64,000 bases of DNA from Pseudomonadota bacterium (GTDB taxonomy: Bacteria > Pseudomonadota > Gammaproteobacteria > Steroidobacterales > Steroidobacteraceae): the NCBI GenBank assembly GCA_023457495.1, contig JAEWLQ010000079.1, forward strand, positions 1-64,000, written 5' to 3'. A program made the position numbers and the translations under genes. This document shows, piece after piece, positions 16,202 to 25,860 of the stretch (positions within the stretch are counted from its first letter, which is position 1; the number at the start of each line of letters is the position of its first letter). The notes under the pieces are model-generated. The model did not search any database, had not been told where the DNA came from, and was given only the letters and a program-made list of their open reading frames with translations.

Positions 16202-17122
16202 ATGAAGAAGCTTGTGGTGTTCCTGACAGGCATGGCGCTCTGTGGCGCTGCCCACGCCCAACTATTGGTGAACAAGGGGGCGAAGGGCACCCTGACCGTC
16301 CAGTACGAATACTCGGCGAACGGCGCGAACAAGGACAAGAACGAGCCTGCGAGCTGGCGCGTGCTGCGCACGATGAAAATGGTGGTGCCCATGACCGCGG
16401 AGCCGCCGGCGCCGACGTCCTCGCTGCAAACCATGGACGCCGCGTATGCGGCCGACATGGAAAAGAAGAAGGGCCAGATCCAGGACCTGCACAAGACGAT
16501 GGCGCCCACGATGAACGACATGATGGCGATCGCCGAGCGTTGCGGCGAGGACGAAGCCTGCATCACGCGCGCGATCGAGAACTATGGCAAGACCATGGAC
16601 AAGTCGACGATCGAGAAAGGCAAATCGCAGGTCGCGGCGGCCAGCACCATGAGCGGGCCGCGTTATCAGCTCTGGCAGCCGGTGTCGCAGAAGGGCACGT
16701 ATGCCATCGATGAAACGCACACGGGGCAGACCTCGGATCCGGCGTGCATGAACAAGCCCAAGCAGCGTTGCACGCGCGAGGAGACTCGCAAGGGTGGCGG
16801 CGACATTCCGGCGCCGCCGGGATCGAAGAATGCGTCGGCGGCGATGTTCGAAGTCGACAACGTCGGCAAGGCGGTCATGATCAAACTACCGGTTCCGCTG
16901 GGCGCGCTCACGTATACGAAGCAGGTGATCTCGAACTTCCCGGATGAAGCGAGCGGCACCTCGCAGGGGACGCTGCCACCGATGGCCGGCCAGCAGAAGA
17001 CGATTACAGTCGCGCTGCCGGGCGATCTACGCGCGGCGTCGGGCACCGAGACTTACAAGGTCGACGGTGCGGGCGCAGAGGGTGGAACCATGAAGGTGAC
17101 CTGGCATTTCGCGATGCAGTAA
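16202..17122 (+). CDS. exported protein of unknown function downstream of the sigma gene
   Basis: The 306-residue product starts with signal MKKLVVFLTGMALCGAAHA-Q and has GGAGG 5 bp before the ATG. The mature part has a charged helical middle (MDAAYAADMEKKKGQIQDLH and DKSTIEKGKSQVAAAS), several cysteines, and a beta-rich C-terminus (KQVISNFPDEASG, TMKVTWHFAMQ). No family recognised. It has its own TGAGCCGG-type promoter, so it is a likely direct target of the sigma factor encoded just upstream. Confidence 0.75.
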   Translation: MKKLVVFLTGMALCGAAHAQLLVNKGAKGTLTVQYEYSANGANKDKNEPASWRVLRTMKMVVPMTAEPPAPTSSLQTMDAAYAADMEKKKGQIQDLHKTMAPTMNDMMAIAERCGEDEACITRAIENYGKTMDKSTIEKGKSQVAAASTMSGPRYQLWQPVSQKGTYAIDETHTGQTSDPACMNKPKQRCTREETRKGGGDIPAPPGSKNASAAMFEVDNVGKAVMIKLPVPLGALTYTKQVISNFPDEASGTSQGTLPPMAGQQKTITVALPGDLRAASGTETYKVDGAGAEGGTMKVTWHFAMQ

Positions 17123-17211
17123 GCCGCTTTCCAGGCGTGTCCGTTGCCAGTGGCATTCATGGCAATCGACACGCCTGGCTGCGTCTGGAGCTCAGGTCTC
17201 CGCCGGATTCC

Positions 17212-17242
17212 TGAGCCGGTTTCTCCGGTTCCTGCGCGTTTC
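17212..17242 (+). promoter_or_regulatory. putative ECF promoter of the beta-propeller lipoprotein gene
   Basis: TGAGCCGGTTT (17212-17222), N8, CCTGCGCGTTTC (17231-17242). Both blocks are identical to the copy at 16145-16175 while the eight bases between them differ. The ATG is at 17272. Confidence 0.76.
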
Positions 17243-17271
17243 CCTCCCGACGGACAATCAAAAGGGTGGAT

Positions 17272-19716
17272 ATGCGTCTCGATCAAGGCATCAAGGCCTC
17301 ACTGGCCGCGCTCGGTTTGCTGGCTCTCACGGCGTGTCACAACGACGATGATTCAACGGCGCCGGCGCCCCCGCCTCCAGCTCCTCCGGCGGCTACCTAC
17401 ACGGTGGGCGGTACGTTGTCGGGGCTCGATGGCTCCATCACGCTGGCCAACAACGGTGGTGATCCACGCACGCTGACTGCCAACGGCGCATTCACTTTCA
17501 CGACCGCGTCTCCAACCGGAACCGCGTACAACGTCACGGTGACCTCACAACCCGCGAACCAGACCTGCGCGGTGACCGGGGGTGTGGGGACGATCGCCTC
17601 GGGCAACGTCGCGGGCGTTGCCGTCAACTGCGAAACGTATCGCATTACCGGCGAGATAGGTCCGGGCGGTGGCACGCTGGTCGGTCCCGATGGCGTCCAG
17701 GTGGTCATCCCCGCAGGTGCGCTCAGTGAGTCGACGACGATCGGTATCGCGCGCAGTCCGGGCGGCTGGCCCGAGCCGCTGATCGCCGAGGCCACCCGCT
17801 TCGGGTCTATCTACGAGATCACTCCGCACGGCGTGCTCTTCGACAAGCCGGTGCTGATCCGCCTGCCGGCGCCGGCTGGTGCGAGCGACGTCCATGCGCT
17901 CGCGTCGAGTTTCGACAATGGCTGGCAATACACGGATGTCGCGTACGAGGGCACGCATGCCGATATCTCGCGCAACACCTTCTCGTGGTACTACATCGTC
18001 GACGCCTGTGCGCCGCCGGCGAACGATCCTTATCCCTGTTCGTATCCGCGCGGGCACTCCTACGCGACGGCCACGCCAGCGACGGCAATCAGCATGCTGA
18101 CCGGTGTCCCGGCACAACCGTCCGTCGGCGGGTTCTACTTTCAGTCTTCCGCGGGAACCTGGGAGGTCGACTCCACCCAGCTCCAGACGCTGCACATCAC
18201 CATGGAATACAAGGCGGCGCCCGATTGCGACGGCGCCCACCTGCAGCTCAAGCGGGTCGTCGACGGTGCAATGCAGGTCGTCAGCGACACGACGGTCGCC
18301 ATCGATGGGCATGAAGGCACTGGCAGCGCCACGCTGCATGTCCCCGCGTCCGAACTTTCTCCCGGCAACAATACGTACTCGATGCGCTTCGCGTGCTCAC
18401 GCATGGGCCGAGCCGAGATCGGTGGCGGCGACACGATCACGTTCCTGGTCACGGCCAACCCGATGCACGGCTTTACTGTCGACGGCACGATCACGGGCCT
18501 CGATGCACCTGGGCTCCGGTTGCAGAACCACAATCGCGAGATCGTTGACGTTCCCGAGGGCGCCGATGGATTTGCCTTCGGCACGTCGTTCGCCGCGGGG
18601 GCTCGTTATGACGTCCGCGTGATAAGCCAGCCGACCGGCCAGGTTTGCACGGTCGCGAACGGCATCGGCGAAGTGGCGGCTGACGTGGGCGACATCGAGG
18701 TAACTTGCCAGTCCACCGTGCCGACACCGATTTCGGTGGCGTTGGTGCCGGGTACCGAGATGAACGGGCTGGCGATCCTGAGCAGGAGCACGGTGAGCGG
18801 GAGACTCTTGCCGATCGGATCCGTGCGCACGGGCGACTATCCGCGCGCCGTGGTGATCACGCCCGACGGACGCTTCGCGTACACGGCGAATGCCAGCGGC
18901 AACACGGTGTCTTCGTTCCGCATCGACGGCACGTCGCTCACGTCGATTTCGGGCAGCAATCCCGCCACCACCAACCCGTACGCGCTGACTGTGGACCCAA
19001 ACGGGCAGTTCCTGCGCGTGACCAACTACAGCGTCAGCACGCTCACGAGTTTCCGGATCAGCACGGAGGGAGTTCTCACGTCACTCGGCTCTGTCCCGGT
19101 CGGCCAGTATCCGCATACCGTGGTCACGCATCCCAATGGACGTTTCGTCTATACGGCCAACGAGGTGGGCTCATCGAGCTCGGGACCTTCGTTGTCGATG
19201 TTCTCGGTGAACCCGTCGACCGGCGAATTGACGTCGCTCGGCCAGCCGTTGTCGTCGCCGGTGATGGCTCCGCGCAACATCGCCATCGCGCCGAATGGAG
19301 GATATGCCTACGTAGTAGGTGCGCTTGGCCAGGTGGGTCGGGTCGCGATCGACACCACGACGGGCGCGCTGACCAGTGCCGGCGCCATGTTCATCAGCTC
19401 CGCGACCCACAGCGAGTCGGTCGCGATCCATCCGGATGGCGGTTTCCTGTACGTGACGGCGGAGAACTCGACGGGTGGCTTCATCCAGATGTACTCCATC
19501 GGCGCGAATGGTGCGCTCACCGCGGCTTCACGGACGCCGGCCGGCGGTGGCAGCAACTACGCGGCGATGGATTCCGCCGGCGACTTCCTGTACGTCACCA
19601 ACCAGTCTGACGGAACGGTGGTCAGCTACCGCATCGACCGCTCCACCGGTGCGCTGACGTTGCTCGAGTCCGACTGGGTCGACCGGTACCCGCAAGGCGT
19701 CGCGGTCACGCTGTAG
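17272..19716 (+). CDS. large lipoprotein with ZU5-like and lactonase-type beta-propeller domains
   Basis: The 814-residue product has lipoprotein signal MRLDQGIKASLAALGLLALTAC (lipobox LTAC) and a Pro-rich linker. Two similar beta repeats follow (about residues 45-120 and 400-480; both have VTSQP/VISQP, then TC.V..G.G). A ZU5-like segment lies between (GGTLVGPDGVQVVIPAGALS, about residue 135). The C-terminal 320 residues are a propeller of the 6-phosphogluconolactonase-like (Lactonase) type with YPRAVVITPDGRFAYTAN repeats. ATG 17272 is preferred over GTG 17266 because AAAGGG is spaced for it. Likely attached to a membrane facing the periplasm or cell surface; the ligand is unknown. Confidence 0.8.
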   Translation: MRLDQGIKASLAALGLLALTACHNDDDSTAPAPPPPAPPAATYTVGGTLSGLDGSITLANNGGDPRTLTANGAFTFTTASPTGTAYNVTVTSQPANQTCAVTGGVGTIASGNVAGVAVNCETYRITGEIGPGGGTLVGPDGVQVVIPAGALSESTTIGIARSPGGWPEPLIAEATRFGSIYEITPHGVLFDKPVLIRLPAPAGASDVHALASSFDNGWQYTDVAYEGTHADISRNTFSWYYIVDACAPPANDPYPCSYPRGHSYATATPATAISMLTGVPAQPSVGGFYFQSSAGTWEVDSTQLQTLHITMEYKAAPDCDGAHLQLKRVVDGAMQVVSDTTVAIDGHEGTGSATLHVPASELSPGNNTYSMRFACSRMGRAEIGGGDTITFLVTANPMHGFTVDGTITGLDAPGLRLQNHNREIVDVPEGADGFAFGTSFAAGARYDVRVISQPTGQVCTVANGIGEVAADVGDIEVTCQSTVPTPISVALVPGTEMNGLAILSRSTVSGRLLPIGSVRTGDYPRAVVITPDGRFAYTANASGNTVSSFRIDGTSLTSISGSNPATTNPYALTVDPNGQFLRVTNYSVSTLTSFRISTEGVLTSLGSVPVGQYPHTVVTHPNGRFVYTANEVGSSSSGPSLSMFSVNPSTGELTSLGQPLSSPVMAPRNIAIAPNGGYAYVVGALGQVGRVAIDTTTGALTSAGAMFISSATHSESVAIHPDGGFLYVTAENSTGGFIQMYSIGANGALTAASRTPAGGGSNYAAMDSAGDFLYVTNQSDGTVVSYRIDRSTGALTLLESDWVDRYPQGVAVTL

Positions 19717-19764
19717 ACCGCGGCAGGTCGCGCGGGGGTCGTCCGCCGGGGCCCCCACCTCGAT

Positions 19765-20130
19765 TCACCTGCCGCGGCGTCGCCGCCAGACCAGCGAGTA
19801 GCCGATGGCATTCACGGCGATCAACACGGCTAACAACATGTACTGCGTCGAGCGGGTGAGGCCTTCTGGATAGATGATCGGGCCCAGATAGTGCGTGATG
19901 AAACCCTCGCCGTAGGTGGAGTGTCCGGCGAGCGCGCGAAAGTGATTCTCGAGCGGGGTGAGCGGGCAGAAGCCGCCGCTCGCTTCGATCCACGCGCCCC
20001 AGGCGAGGGCGGGCAGGTGCAGCCAGATCACCCAGGGTTTCCAGAGCACGAGGAACGAGCCCAGCAACGCGAACGCGATGAACGCGAAGTGGATCAGCAT
20101 CACGGCATCGGCGGCGAGCGCTGGCCCCAT
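19765..20130 (-). CDS. DUF2784 family membrane protein
   Basis: A 121-residue protein with three to four membrane segments: MLIHFAFIAFALLGSFLVLW, then VIWLHLPALAWGAWIEASGG, and a C-terminal YMLLAVLIAVNAIGYSLVW. It has the DUF2784 hallmark CPLTPLEN between helices 2 and 3. Function unknown. It begins 13 bp after the histidine kinase gene on the same strand and is probably co-transcribed with it. Confidence 0.85.
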   Translation of the reverse strand: MGPALAADAVMLIHFAFIAFALLGSFLVLWKPWVIWLHLPALAWGAWIEASGGFCPLTPLENHFRALAGHSTYGEGFITHYLGPIIYPEGLTRSTQYMLLAVLIAVNAIGYSLVWRRRRGR

Positions 20131-20143
20131 GAACGGGAGCCTA

Positions 20144-21298
20144 TCAGGCGAGCGGCAACCGGACGATGAACTGACTGCCTTTGCCGGGCCCCTGGCTCAG
20201 GGCCTGGATCGTGCCACCATGTGAGGCGACCAGCTCGCGGGTGAGACTGAGGCCGATGCCGAGTCCGGCCTTGGCCTCGGAGTAATCGCCATGCACCTGC
20301 GTGAATAGTTCGAAGATGTGCACGAGGTGTTCGGGTGGAATGCCGATGCCGTTGTCTTCGACGCGCGCGACGACCTCCTCGCCCTCGACCTGGATAGTCA
20401 GGCCGATTCTGCCGCCCGAGGGCGTATACCGTGCGGCATTGGTGAGCAGGTTGACGAAGACCTGGTTGAGCCGGGTGGGATCGCCCAGCACCTCAGTCGG
20501 CGCTTCGGGAGTCGACACGGACACTTCGTGGTCACGATCCTTCATGAGCGGTGCGACCGACTCGCAGGCCTGCCGGACGACCTGGCGCAGATCGACGCGC
20601 CGCTTGTCGAGGTGGAACTTCTCGCGATACGCCTGCGACAGGTCCGAGAGGTCTTCGACGAGGCGGCGTACGTGCGTGAGCTGCCGTTCGATGCGTTCGA
20701 CCTCGAGAAGCGCCGGCGGATTGGGTGCGCAGAATTGTCGCAGCACCCGGGAACTGGCGGAGACCACGGAGAGCGGATTGCGCAACTCGTGGGCAAGCGT
20801 CGCGAGGAAGCGCTTGCGTCCCTCGTCGTGCCGCATCAACGCATCGTTCTGCAGTTGCAAAGTGTCCTGCAATTGCTTGAGGTCGGTGCGGTCGCGGAGA
20901 ATCTTGCCGAAGCCGATCAGATTTCCGTTGCCGTCCTTGATGGGCACCACCACGCCGAGCGCCCAGAAGCGCGAACCGTTCTTGCGCACGTGCCAGCGTT
21001 CATCGGCGGCGTGACCGAGCTCGGCCGCCGCCTTGAGCTCCATCGCGGGCGCCCCGGCATCGCAATCTTCCGGCGTGAAGATGCGATCGAGCGTGGAACC
21101 CAGCACCTCGGATTCTTCGTACCCGGTGATGAACGTGGCGCCCTTGTTCCAATGCACGATGTGACCTTCCGGATTCATCGCGAAGATCGCGTACTCCTGG
21201 ACGTTCTCGACCAGGTTCAGGAACAGCCATTCGGCATAGTTGATGGATGGGGAGGCGGGGGACACGCAGTTCTCCACGGCCGCGATGCCGGGCAGCAT
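20144..21298 (-). CDS. PAS-domain sensor histidine kinase (soluble)
   Basis: The 384-residue protein has no membrane segment. A PAS domain spans about residues 25-140 (VQEYAIFAMNPEGHIVHWNK, then GYEESEVLG, ending WALGVVVPIKDGNGNLIGFG). HisKA follows with phospho-acceptor His in FLATLAHELRNPLSVVSASS (about residue 168). HATPase_c includes the N-box NLLTNAARYTP, G1 DNGIGI and G2 AGLGIGLSLTR. It likely senses an internal or diffusible signal. No response regulator is adjacent, so it is an orphan or part of a phosphorelay with a partner elsewhere. The DsbA-like gene lies 77 bp upstream. Confidence 0.88.
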   Translation of the reverse strand: MLPGIAAVENCVSPASPSINYAEWLFLNLVENVQEYAIFAMNPEGHIVHWNKGATFITGYEESEVLGSTLDRIFTPEDCDAGAPAMELKAAAELGHAADERWHVRKNGSRFWALGVVVPIKDGNGNLIGFGKILRDRTDLKQLQDTLQLQNDALMRHDEGRKRFLATLAHELRNPLSVVSASSRVLRQFCAPNPPALLEVERIERQLTHVRRLVEDLSDLSQAYREKFHLDKRRVDLRQVVRQACESVAPLMKDRDHEVSVSTPEAPTEVLGDPTRLNQVFVNLLTNAARYTPSGGRIGLTIQVEGEEVVARVEDNGIGIPPEHLVHIFELFTQVHGDYSEAKAGLGIGLSLTRELVASHGGTIQALSQGPGKGSQFIVRLPLA

Positions 21299-21375
21299 GG
21301 CGCAGATGTGCGATATGCACTGCGGGAGAAGGCAATCAGTCGTTGTCAGTGATCACGCGCCGCACTGTGGGTGAA

Positions 21376-21936
21376 TCAGGATGCCCGCCGGCGGTGACCC
21401 GGCACGGTTGCGCTCAGTGCCTCGACGAAACTCTCGTCGTCGCGCCAATCTACTTCGAGCCGCTGGCCATTGACGAAGAAGGTGGGTGTGCCCGAGACCC
21501 CGCTGCGAACGCCGCTATCGAAATCCTCGCGCACGGCTTTCTGCGGTTCGCCTCGCGTGTACGCCTGTTCGATCGCGTCGAAGTCCAACCCGACTTCGGT
21601 CGCGTATCGCTGCAAATCCGTCGGACGCAGTGCGCGTTGGCGTTCGTACAGGATGTCGTGCATCTGCCAGAACTTGTCCTGTAGCGCAGCCGCCTCGGCG
21701 AGCTCGGCCGCGGCGACGGCATGGGGATGAGATTCGGCAATGGGGAAGTTCCGGAACACGAAACGTAATTGTTCGCCGAGCCGCGCCTGCACACGTTTCA
21801 CGATGGGGTATGCCATGCCGCAATACGGGCATTCGAAGTCGCCATACTCGACGAGCGTGATGGGCGCATCGTCGCGGCCCTGCGCATGATCGTTCGAGCT
21901 GACCGCGGGAGTCAGTGCTGATTGGCCCAAGCTCAT
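21376..21936 (-). CDS. DsbA-family thiol-disulfide oxidoreductase without a signal peptide
   Basis: The 186-residue product has the thioredoxin CxxC (EYGDFECPYCGMAYPIV, about residue 33) and the cis-proline loop (GTPTFFVNGQ). This matches the DsbA-like/FrnE-type subgroup of thioredoxin-fold proteins with an inserted helical domain. The start at 21936 follows GGAGGA; the frame is open 17 codons upstream but neither version has a Sec signal. A cytoplasmic location is therefore implied unless a start was misjudged. Substrate unknown. Confidence 0.85.
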   Translation of the reverse strand: MSLGQSALTPAVSSNDHAQGRDDAPITLVEYGDFECPYCGMAYPIVKRVQARLGEQLRFVFRNFPIAESHPHAVAAAELAEAAALQDKFWQMHDILYERQRALRPTDLQRYATEVGLDFDAIEQAYTRGEPQKAVREDFDSGVRSGVSGTPTFFVNGQRLEVDWRDDESFVEALSATVPGHRRRAS

Positions 21937-22048
21937 GCTGTCCTCCGATGCCGTGACGTCGAGGCGCGATAGATAGCGTCCTGACATCGGTCACGCCAGT
22001 GGACGAAGGTCCCAATGCTGCCATCTGAAGGTGCGTTAGTTTCAACGC

Positions 22049-22492
22049 ATGACCCGTCGCGCGACGCACACCTGGAAACGCCTGCTGGCCATCGTCGCGG
22101 CTTTTCTCGCGGGCGCCGTGATGCAGTCGCCGGCGCAAACGCCCGACGAGCTGGCGGTAAAGCTCGCACGCCGCGTGGTGCAGCGCGCACCGTTGTCGGT
22201 CGCTGGGCGCGAGATGGTGCAGGTGGAGACGGAGATTCCGGCCGGGGTGGAATCGGGCTGGCACGTGCATCCCGGAGAAGAAGTCGGCTACATCATCGCG
22301 GGTCGGATCGAGATGAAGGTGCAGGGCCGCGCCACGGTCGTGCTGAAGGCGGGCGAAGGATTCCTCATCCCGCCGAACACTCCGCACAATGCGCGCGATC
22401 TAGGACCGGAGACCGGCCGCATGTTGTCGACCTACCTCGTCGAGCCAGGTCGTCCTCTCTCGACGACGGTCGATCAGCCGGTGCGCAACTGA
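22049..22492 (+). CDS. exported cupin-domain protein
   Basis: A 147-residue protein with an N-terminal export signal ([21 protein letters not shown]). A single cupin fold follows: motif 1 [20 protein letters not shown] with two His and a Glu as metal ligands, and motif 2 [18 protein letters not shown] with the third His. Its 3' end overlaps the 3' end of the convergent msrA gene by 19 bp. The enzymatic role cannot be told; similar small secreted cupins are common in soil proteobacteria. Confidence 0.82.
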   Translation: MTRRATHTWKRLLAIVAAFLAGAVMQSPAQTPDELAVKLARRVVQRAPLSVAGREMVQVETEIPAGVESGWHVHPGEEVGYIIAGRIEMKVQGRATVVLKAGEGFLIPPNTPHNARDLGPETGRMLSTYLVEPGRPLSTTVDQPVRN

Positions 22493-22998
22493 GCGACCGC
22501 TGCGCGCTTCGGCAGCGTCCAGTTGGGGCGCACGAAGTGGCAGGTGTAGCCGTCCGGATACTTCAGTAGATAGTCCTGGTGCTCGGGCTCCGCCTCCCAG
22601 AAATCACCGGCCGGGGCGAGTTCGGTCACGACCTTGCCCGGCCACAGTCCGGACGCCTCGACGTCGGCGATCGTGTCCTCGGCGACGCGCCGCTGTTCCT
22701 CGCTGGTGTAGAAGATGGCGGACCGGTAGCTCGTGCCCGTGTCGTTGCCCTGCCGGTTCTTCGTGGTCGGATCGTGGATCTGGAAGAAGAACTCGAGCAG
22801 CTTGCGGAAGCTGATCCGCTCCGGATCGAAGATGATTTCGACGGCCTCGGCGTGCGTGCCGTGATTGCGGTAGGTCGCGTTGCGCGTGTTTCCGCCCGAA
22901 TAGCCGACGCGGGTCGAGATGACGCCATCGTAGCGGCGCAGCAGATCCTGCACGCCCCAGAAACATCCGCCCGCCAGCACTGCGCGTTCTTCGCTCAT
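22474..22998 (-). CDS. msrA: peptide-methionine (S)-S-oxide reductase MsrA
   Basis: The 174-residue protein has the catalytic GCFWG motif (residues 11-15, nucleophile Cys12) and the family blocks [23 protein letters not shown] and FYTSEEQ. It reduces the S-epimer of methionine sulfoxide using thioredoxin. Its ATG overlaps the msrB stop codon (ATGA), so the two are translationally coupled. No export signal is present. Confidence 0.96.
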   Translation of the reverse strand: MSEERAVLAGGCFWGVQDLLRRYDGVISTRVGYSGGNTRNATYRNHGTHAEAVEIIFDPERISFRKLLEFFFQIHDPTTKNRQGNDTGTSYRSAIFYTSEEQRRVAEDTIADVEASGLWPGKVVTELAPAGDFWEAEPEHQDYLLKYPDGYTCHFVRPNWTLPKRAAVAQLRTG

Positions 22999-23444
22999 TT
23001 TCTGTCCTCCACCTGGTCCAGGTAGGCGCCGTAACCCTCGGCTTCCATGTCGTCGCGGTGAATGAAGCGCAACGCCGCGGAGTTGATGCAGTAGCGCAAA
23101 CCACCGCGATCCTCGGGGCCATCGTCGAACACATGCCCGAGGTGACTGTCGCCGTGGGACGAGCGCACTTCGGTGCGGATCATGCCGTGCGAGGAGTCCT
23201 TGAGCTCGTTGACGTTCGCGGGCTCGATCGGCTTGGTGAAGCTCGGCCAGCCGCAGCCGGATTCGAACTTGTCCGACGAAGCGAACAGCGGCTCGCCCGA
23301 CACGACGTCCACGTAGATGCCGGGTTCGTCGTTGTCGAGATACTCGCCCGTTCCGGGCATTTCGGTGCCGCCGAGCTGGGTCACGCGATGCTGTTCGCGC
23401 GTCAGCTTCGAGATGACGTCGGGATCGCGGTTGTACTCACGCAT
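22995..23444 (-). CDS. msrB: peptide-methionine (R)-S-oxide reductase MsrB, zinc-less type
   Basis: The 149-residue protein has [19 protein letters not shown] and the catalytic Cys in [11 protein letters not shown] (about residue 118). The two CxxC pairs that hold zinc in many MsrBs are absent: the first position reads [11 protein letters not shown] and the second [13 protein letters not shown]. It therefore belongs to the zinc-free group. The start at 23444 has AGGAGG upstream. It lies 20 bp after the epoxide hydrolase gene and overlaps msrA by 4 bp. Confidence 0.94.
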   Translation of the reverse strand: MREYNRDPDVISKLTREQHRVTQLGGTEMPGTGEYLDNDEPGIYVDVVSGEPLFASSDKFESGCGWPSFTKPIEPANVNELKDSSHGMIRTEVRSSHGDSHLGHVFDDGPEDRGGLRYCINSAALRFIHRDDMEAEGYGAYLDQVEDRK

Positions 23445-23464
23445 GTGCGCCTCCTGTGTCCGTC

Positions 23465-24673
23465 CTAGTGTCGCAGCGAGCTGAAGCCCTTGCGAAGTTC
23501 CTCGGAGAGTATCTTGGGTTGTTCCCACGCGGCAAAGTGCCCGCCCTTTTCCACCTTGTTGTAGTGGATCAGGTTGGGATACGTCTTTTCCGCCCAGCTG
23601 CGGGGCACCGGATACAGCTCGTCGGGAAAAGCAGTCACGGCGATGGGCACCTTGACCCCAATCGGGACGAAGAACGGCAGCTTGTTCTCCCGATAGAGCC
23701 GGGCCTCGGATATGGCCGTGTTGGTGAGCCAGGTGATCGTGATGTTGTCGAGCACGTCGTCGCGCGAGAGGCCTTCGCTCTTGCCGTCGAAGACCCGCGC
23801 GATCATCTCGTAGCTGCGCAGATCGTGATCGAGAAACCAGGCGGCGAGACCGATCGGCGAGTCGGCGATGCCATACAGGGTTTGCGGATGGTTCGCCATC
23901 TGCTGCGCGTACGACAATCCGTGCGTGAAGAAGAAGTCCAGCCGCTCGAACGCCTTGGTTTCGTCGGCCGAAAGTCCCGGTGGCGGCTTGTGGCTGGGCA
24001 GGGCCGCGAAGACTTCCGGCGGAACCGTCGACGGCATGTTGGTGTGAATCCCGAGCAGTCCCGGAGGCGCCATCTTGCCGATGAGCTCCGTGACCAGCGC
24101 GCCCCAGTCGCCGCCCTGCGCCACGTAACGCTTGTAGCCGAGGCGCTCCATGAGCGTGATCCAGGCGCGCGCGATGCGTTCGGGTCCCCAGCCCGTCGTC
24201 GTGGGCTTCGCTGACAATCCATAACCCGGCATCGACGGGATCACGACATGAAAGGCTTCGTTGGCCTTTCCGCCATGTTTCGTCGGATCGGTGAGCGGCT
24301 CGATGATCTTGAGCTGCTCGATGACCGAGCCCGGCCAACCGTGCGTGATGATGAGCGGCAGTGCGTCCTCGTGTCTCGAGCGCACGTGAACGAAGTGGAT
24401 GTCGAGCCCGTCGAGCTCCGTGATGAACTGCGGGTACGAGTTGAGCTTCGCTTCGATCTTTCGCCAGTCATATTGGGTCGCCCAATATTTGGCGAGCTTC
24501 TGGATCGTCGCGAGCTGCACTCCTTCCGACGAGTCGTCGACCGTTTCCTTGTCGGGGAAGCGGGTCGCCTCGATGCGCTTGCGCAGGTCCGCGAGATCGG
24601 CCTCGGGGACATTCACCTTGAACGGGCGGATGGCAGTCGGGCCGCTGCCGGATTCTCTAGCTACTGCACTCAT
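23465..24673 (-). CDS. epoxide hydrolase (alpha/beta hydrolase with EHN domain)
   Basis: The 402-residue protein starts with an EHN domain ([20 protein letters not shown]) and continues into an alpha/beta hydrolase fold. The HGWPGS oxyanion loop, the nucleophile Asp in QGGDWGALV (about residue 180) and a C-terminal catalytic His in [12 protein letters not shown] are present, the pattern of microsomal-type epoxide hydrolases. It would convert epoxides to diols; the substrate is unknown. It is first in an apparent operon with msrB and msrA. The upstream 16-codon extension lacks a good ribosome site. Confidence 0.88.
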   Translation of the reverse strand: MSAVARESGSGPTAIRPFKVNVPEADLADLRKRIEATRFPDKETVDDSSEGVQLATIQKLAKYWATQYDWRKIEAKLNSYPQFITELDGLDIHFVHVRSRHEDALPLIITHGWPGSVIEQLKIIEPLTDPTKHGGKANEAFHVVIPSMPGYGLSAKPTTTGWGPERIARAWITLMERLGYKRYVAQGGDWGALVTELIGKMAPPGLLGIHTNMPSTVPPEVFAALPSHKPPPGLSADETKAFERLDFFFTHGLSYAQQMANHPQTLYGIADSPIGLAAWFLDHDLRSYEMIARVFDGKSEGLSRDDVLDNITITWLTNTAISEARLYRENKLPFFVPIGVKVPIAVTAFPDELYPVPRSWAEKTYPNLIHYNKVEKGGHFAAWEQPKILSEELRKGFSSLRH

Positions 24674-24826
24674 GGGGTCGCTCCTGTGCGATTGCGAGGA
24701 TCGAAGCTGCGGGGTGCGCAAGGTAACCTTCCGTAGACCCGCGCGACTACCGTCGATAAGGGCTGGTCGAACGACCCTACGAGTCTTTTCGAAGTGCTTA
24801 GGGGCCGCGCGAGTAAGGGCCGAGGC

Positions 24827-25852
24827 TCAGACCAATCCTTTGTCGCGCAACTCGTCCTTGAAATACGCGTAGAAGATCGGTGCGGCGATGAGGCCGCTGA
24901 TGCCGAATGCCGCCTGCATCACCAGCATCGCGATCAGCAGCTCCCAGGCGCGCGCGTTGATGTGCGTGCCCACGATGCGCGCGTTGAGGAAGTACTCGAG
25001 CTTGTGGATGAGCACGAGGTACGCGAGCGACACGGCCGCGAGCGCCGCGCCCTGGCTCAGGCAGACGATGACGATCGCGGTGTTCGAGATCAGGTTGCCG
25101 ATGATCGGCATCAGGCCGACGACGAAGGTGACGGCGACGAGGGTCTTCACCAGCGGCAGGTCCACGCCGAACAGGCGCAGCACCACGTCGAGGTACAGCC
25201 ACGTGAAGAACGTGTTGATCAGCGAGATCCACACCTGCGCGAAGACGACGCGCTTGAACACGTCGGCGAGCCGCGAGGCGTGGCGCGCGATCTGTTCGGT
25301 GAGCGGCCGACGCTCGTGCGGCGCGGCCGCCTTCTGCAGCGAGAGCAAGGCGCCGATGACCATGCCCATGAGGATGTGGGCCAGCGAACGGCCGATGCCG
25401 CGCCCGTAAACCGTGAGGTTGTCGGCATTGCCGCGCAACCAGTCGACGAGGGTCTGTTGCAGGGCGTTCGCGGTCGCGGGCACATAGCCGGTGAGCCAGG
25501 ACGGCAACACATAGCGGGACTCTTCCACGATTTCCGCCATGCGTTGCATGAGGCGGGGCAGCCCTTCGCCGCTGTTGCGCAGCGTCGCCACCGCGCCGAC
25601 GACGAGGCCGATCAACGCGGCGATGACCACGATCGCGATGATCGCCACCGCGACGATGCGCGGCCCGTCGTGGCCGAACGTGCGCAGCCGCAGCCACGGC
25701 GTGAGTACCTCGACCAGCGTGTAGACGAGCAGTCCCGCGAGCAGACCCGACAGCAGGTGCAGCTCGAGGACGAGCCCGAGCACCACCGCCGTCGCGGCCC
25801 ATGCCGCGAGATCGGAGCGGGAAATGGGGCCGGGAGTGACGCCAGTCCCCAT
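24827..25852 (-). CDS. AI-2E family (PerM/TqsA-like) transporter
   Basis: A 341-residue membrane protein with 7-8 hydrophobic segments arranged as in the AI-2E transporter family. Two or three segments lie at the start (WAATAVVLGLVLELHLLSG), followed by a polar middle region and four at the end. The family block GLMPIIGNLISNTAIVI is around residue 245. Members include an AI-2 exporter (TqsA) and Na+/H+ antiporter-like proteins, so the cargo is not predictable. It starts 8 bp after the aminotransferase stop codon and is probably co-transcribed with it. Confidence 0.85.
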   Translation of the reverse strand: MGTGVTPGPISRSDLAAWAATAVVLGLVLELHLLSGLLAGLLVYTLVEVLTPWLRLRTFGHDGPRIVAVAIIAIVVIAALIGLVVGAVATLRNSGEGLPRLMQRMAEIVEESRYVLPSWLTGYVPATANALQQTLVDWLRGNADNLTVYGRGIGRSLAHILMGMVIGALLSLQKAAAPHERRPLTEQIARHASRLADVFKRVVFAQVWISLINTFFTWLYLDVVLRLFGVDLPLVKTLVAVTFVVGLMPIIGNLISNTAIVIVCLSQGAALAAVSLAYLVLIHKLEYFLNARIVGTHINARAWELLIAMLVMQAAFGISGLIAAPIFYAYFKDELRDKGLV

Positions 25853-25860
25853 CCGCGGGA

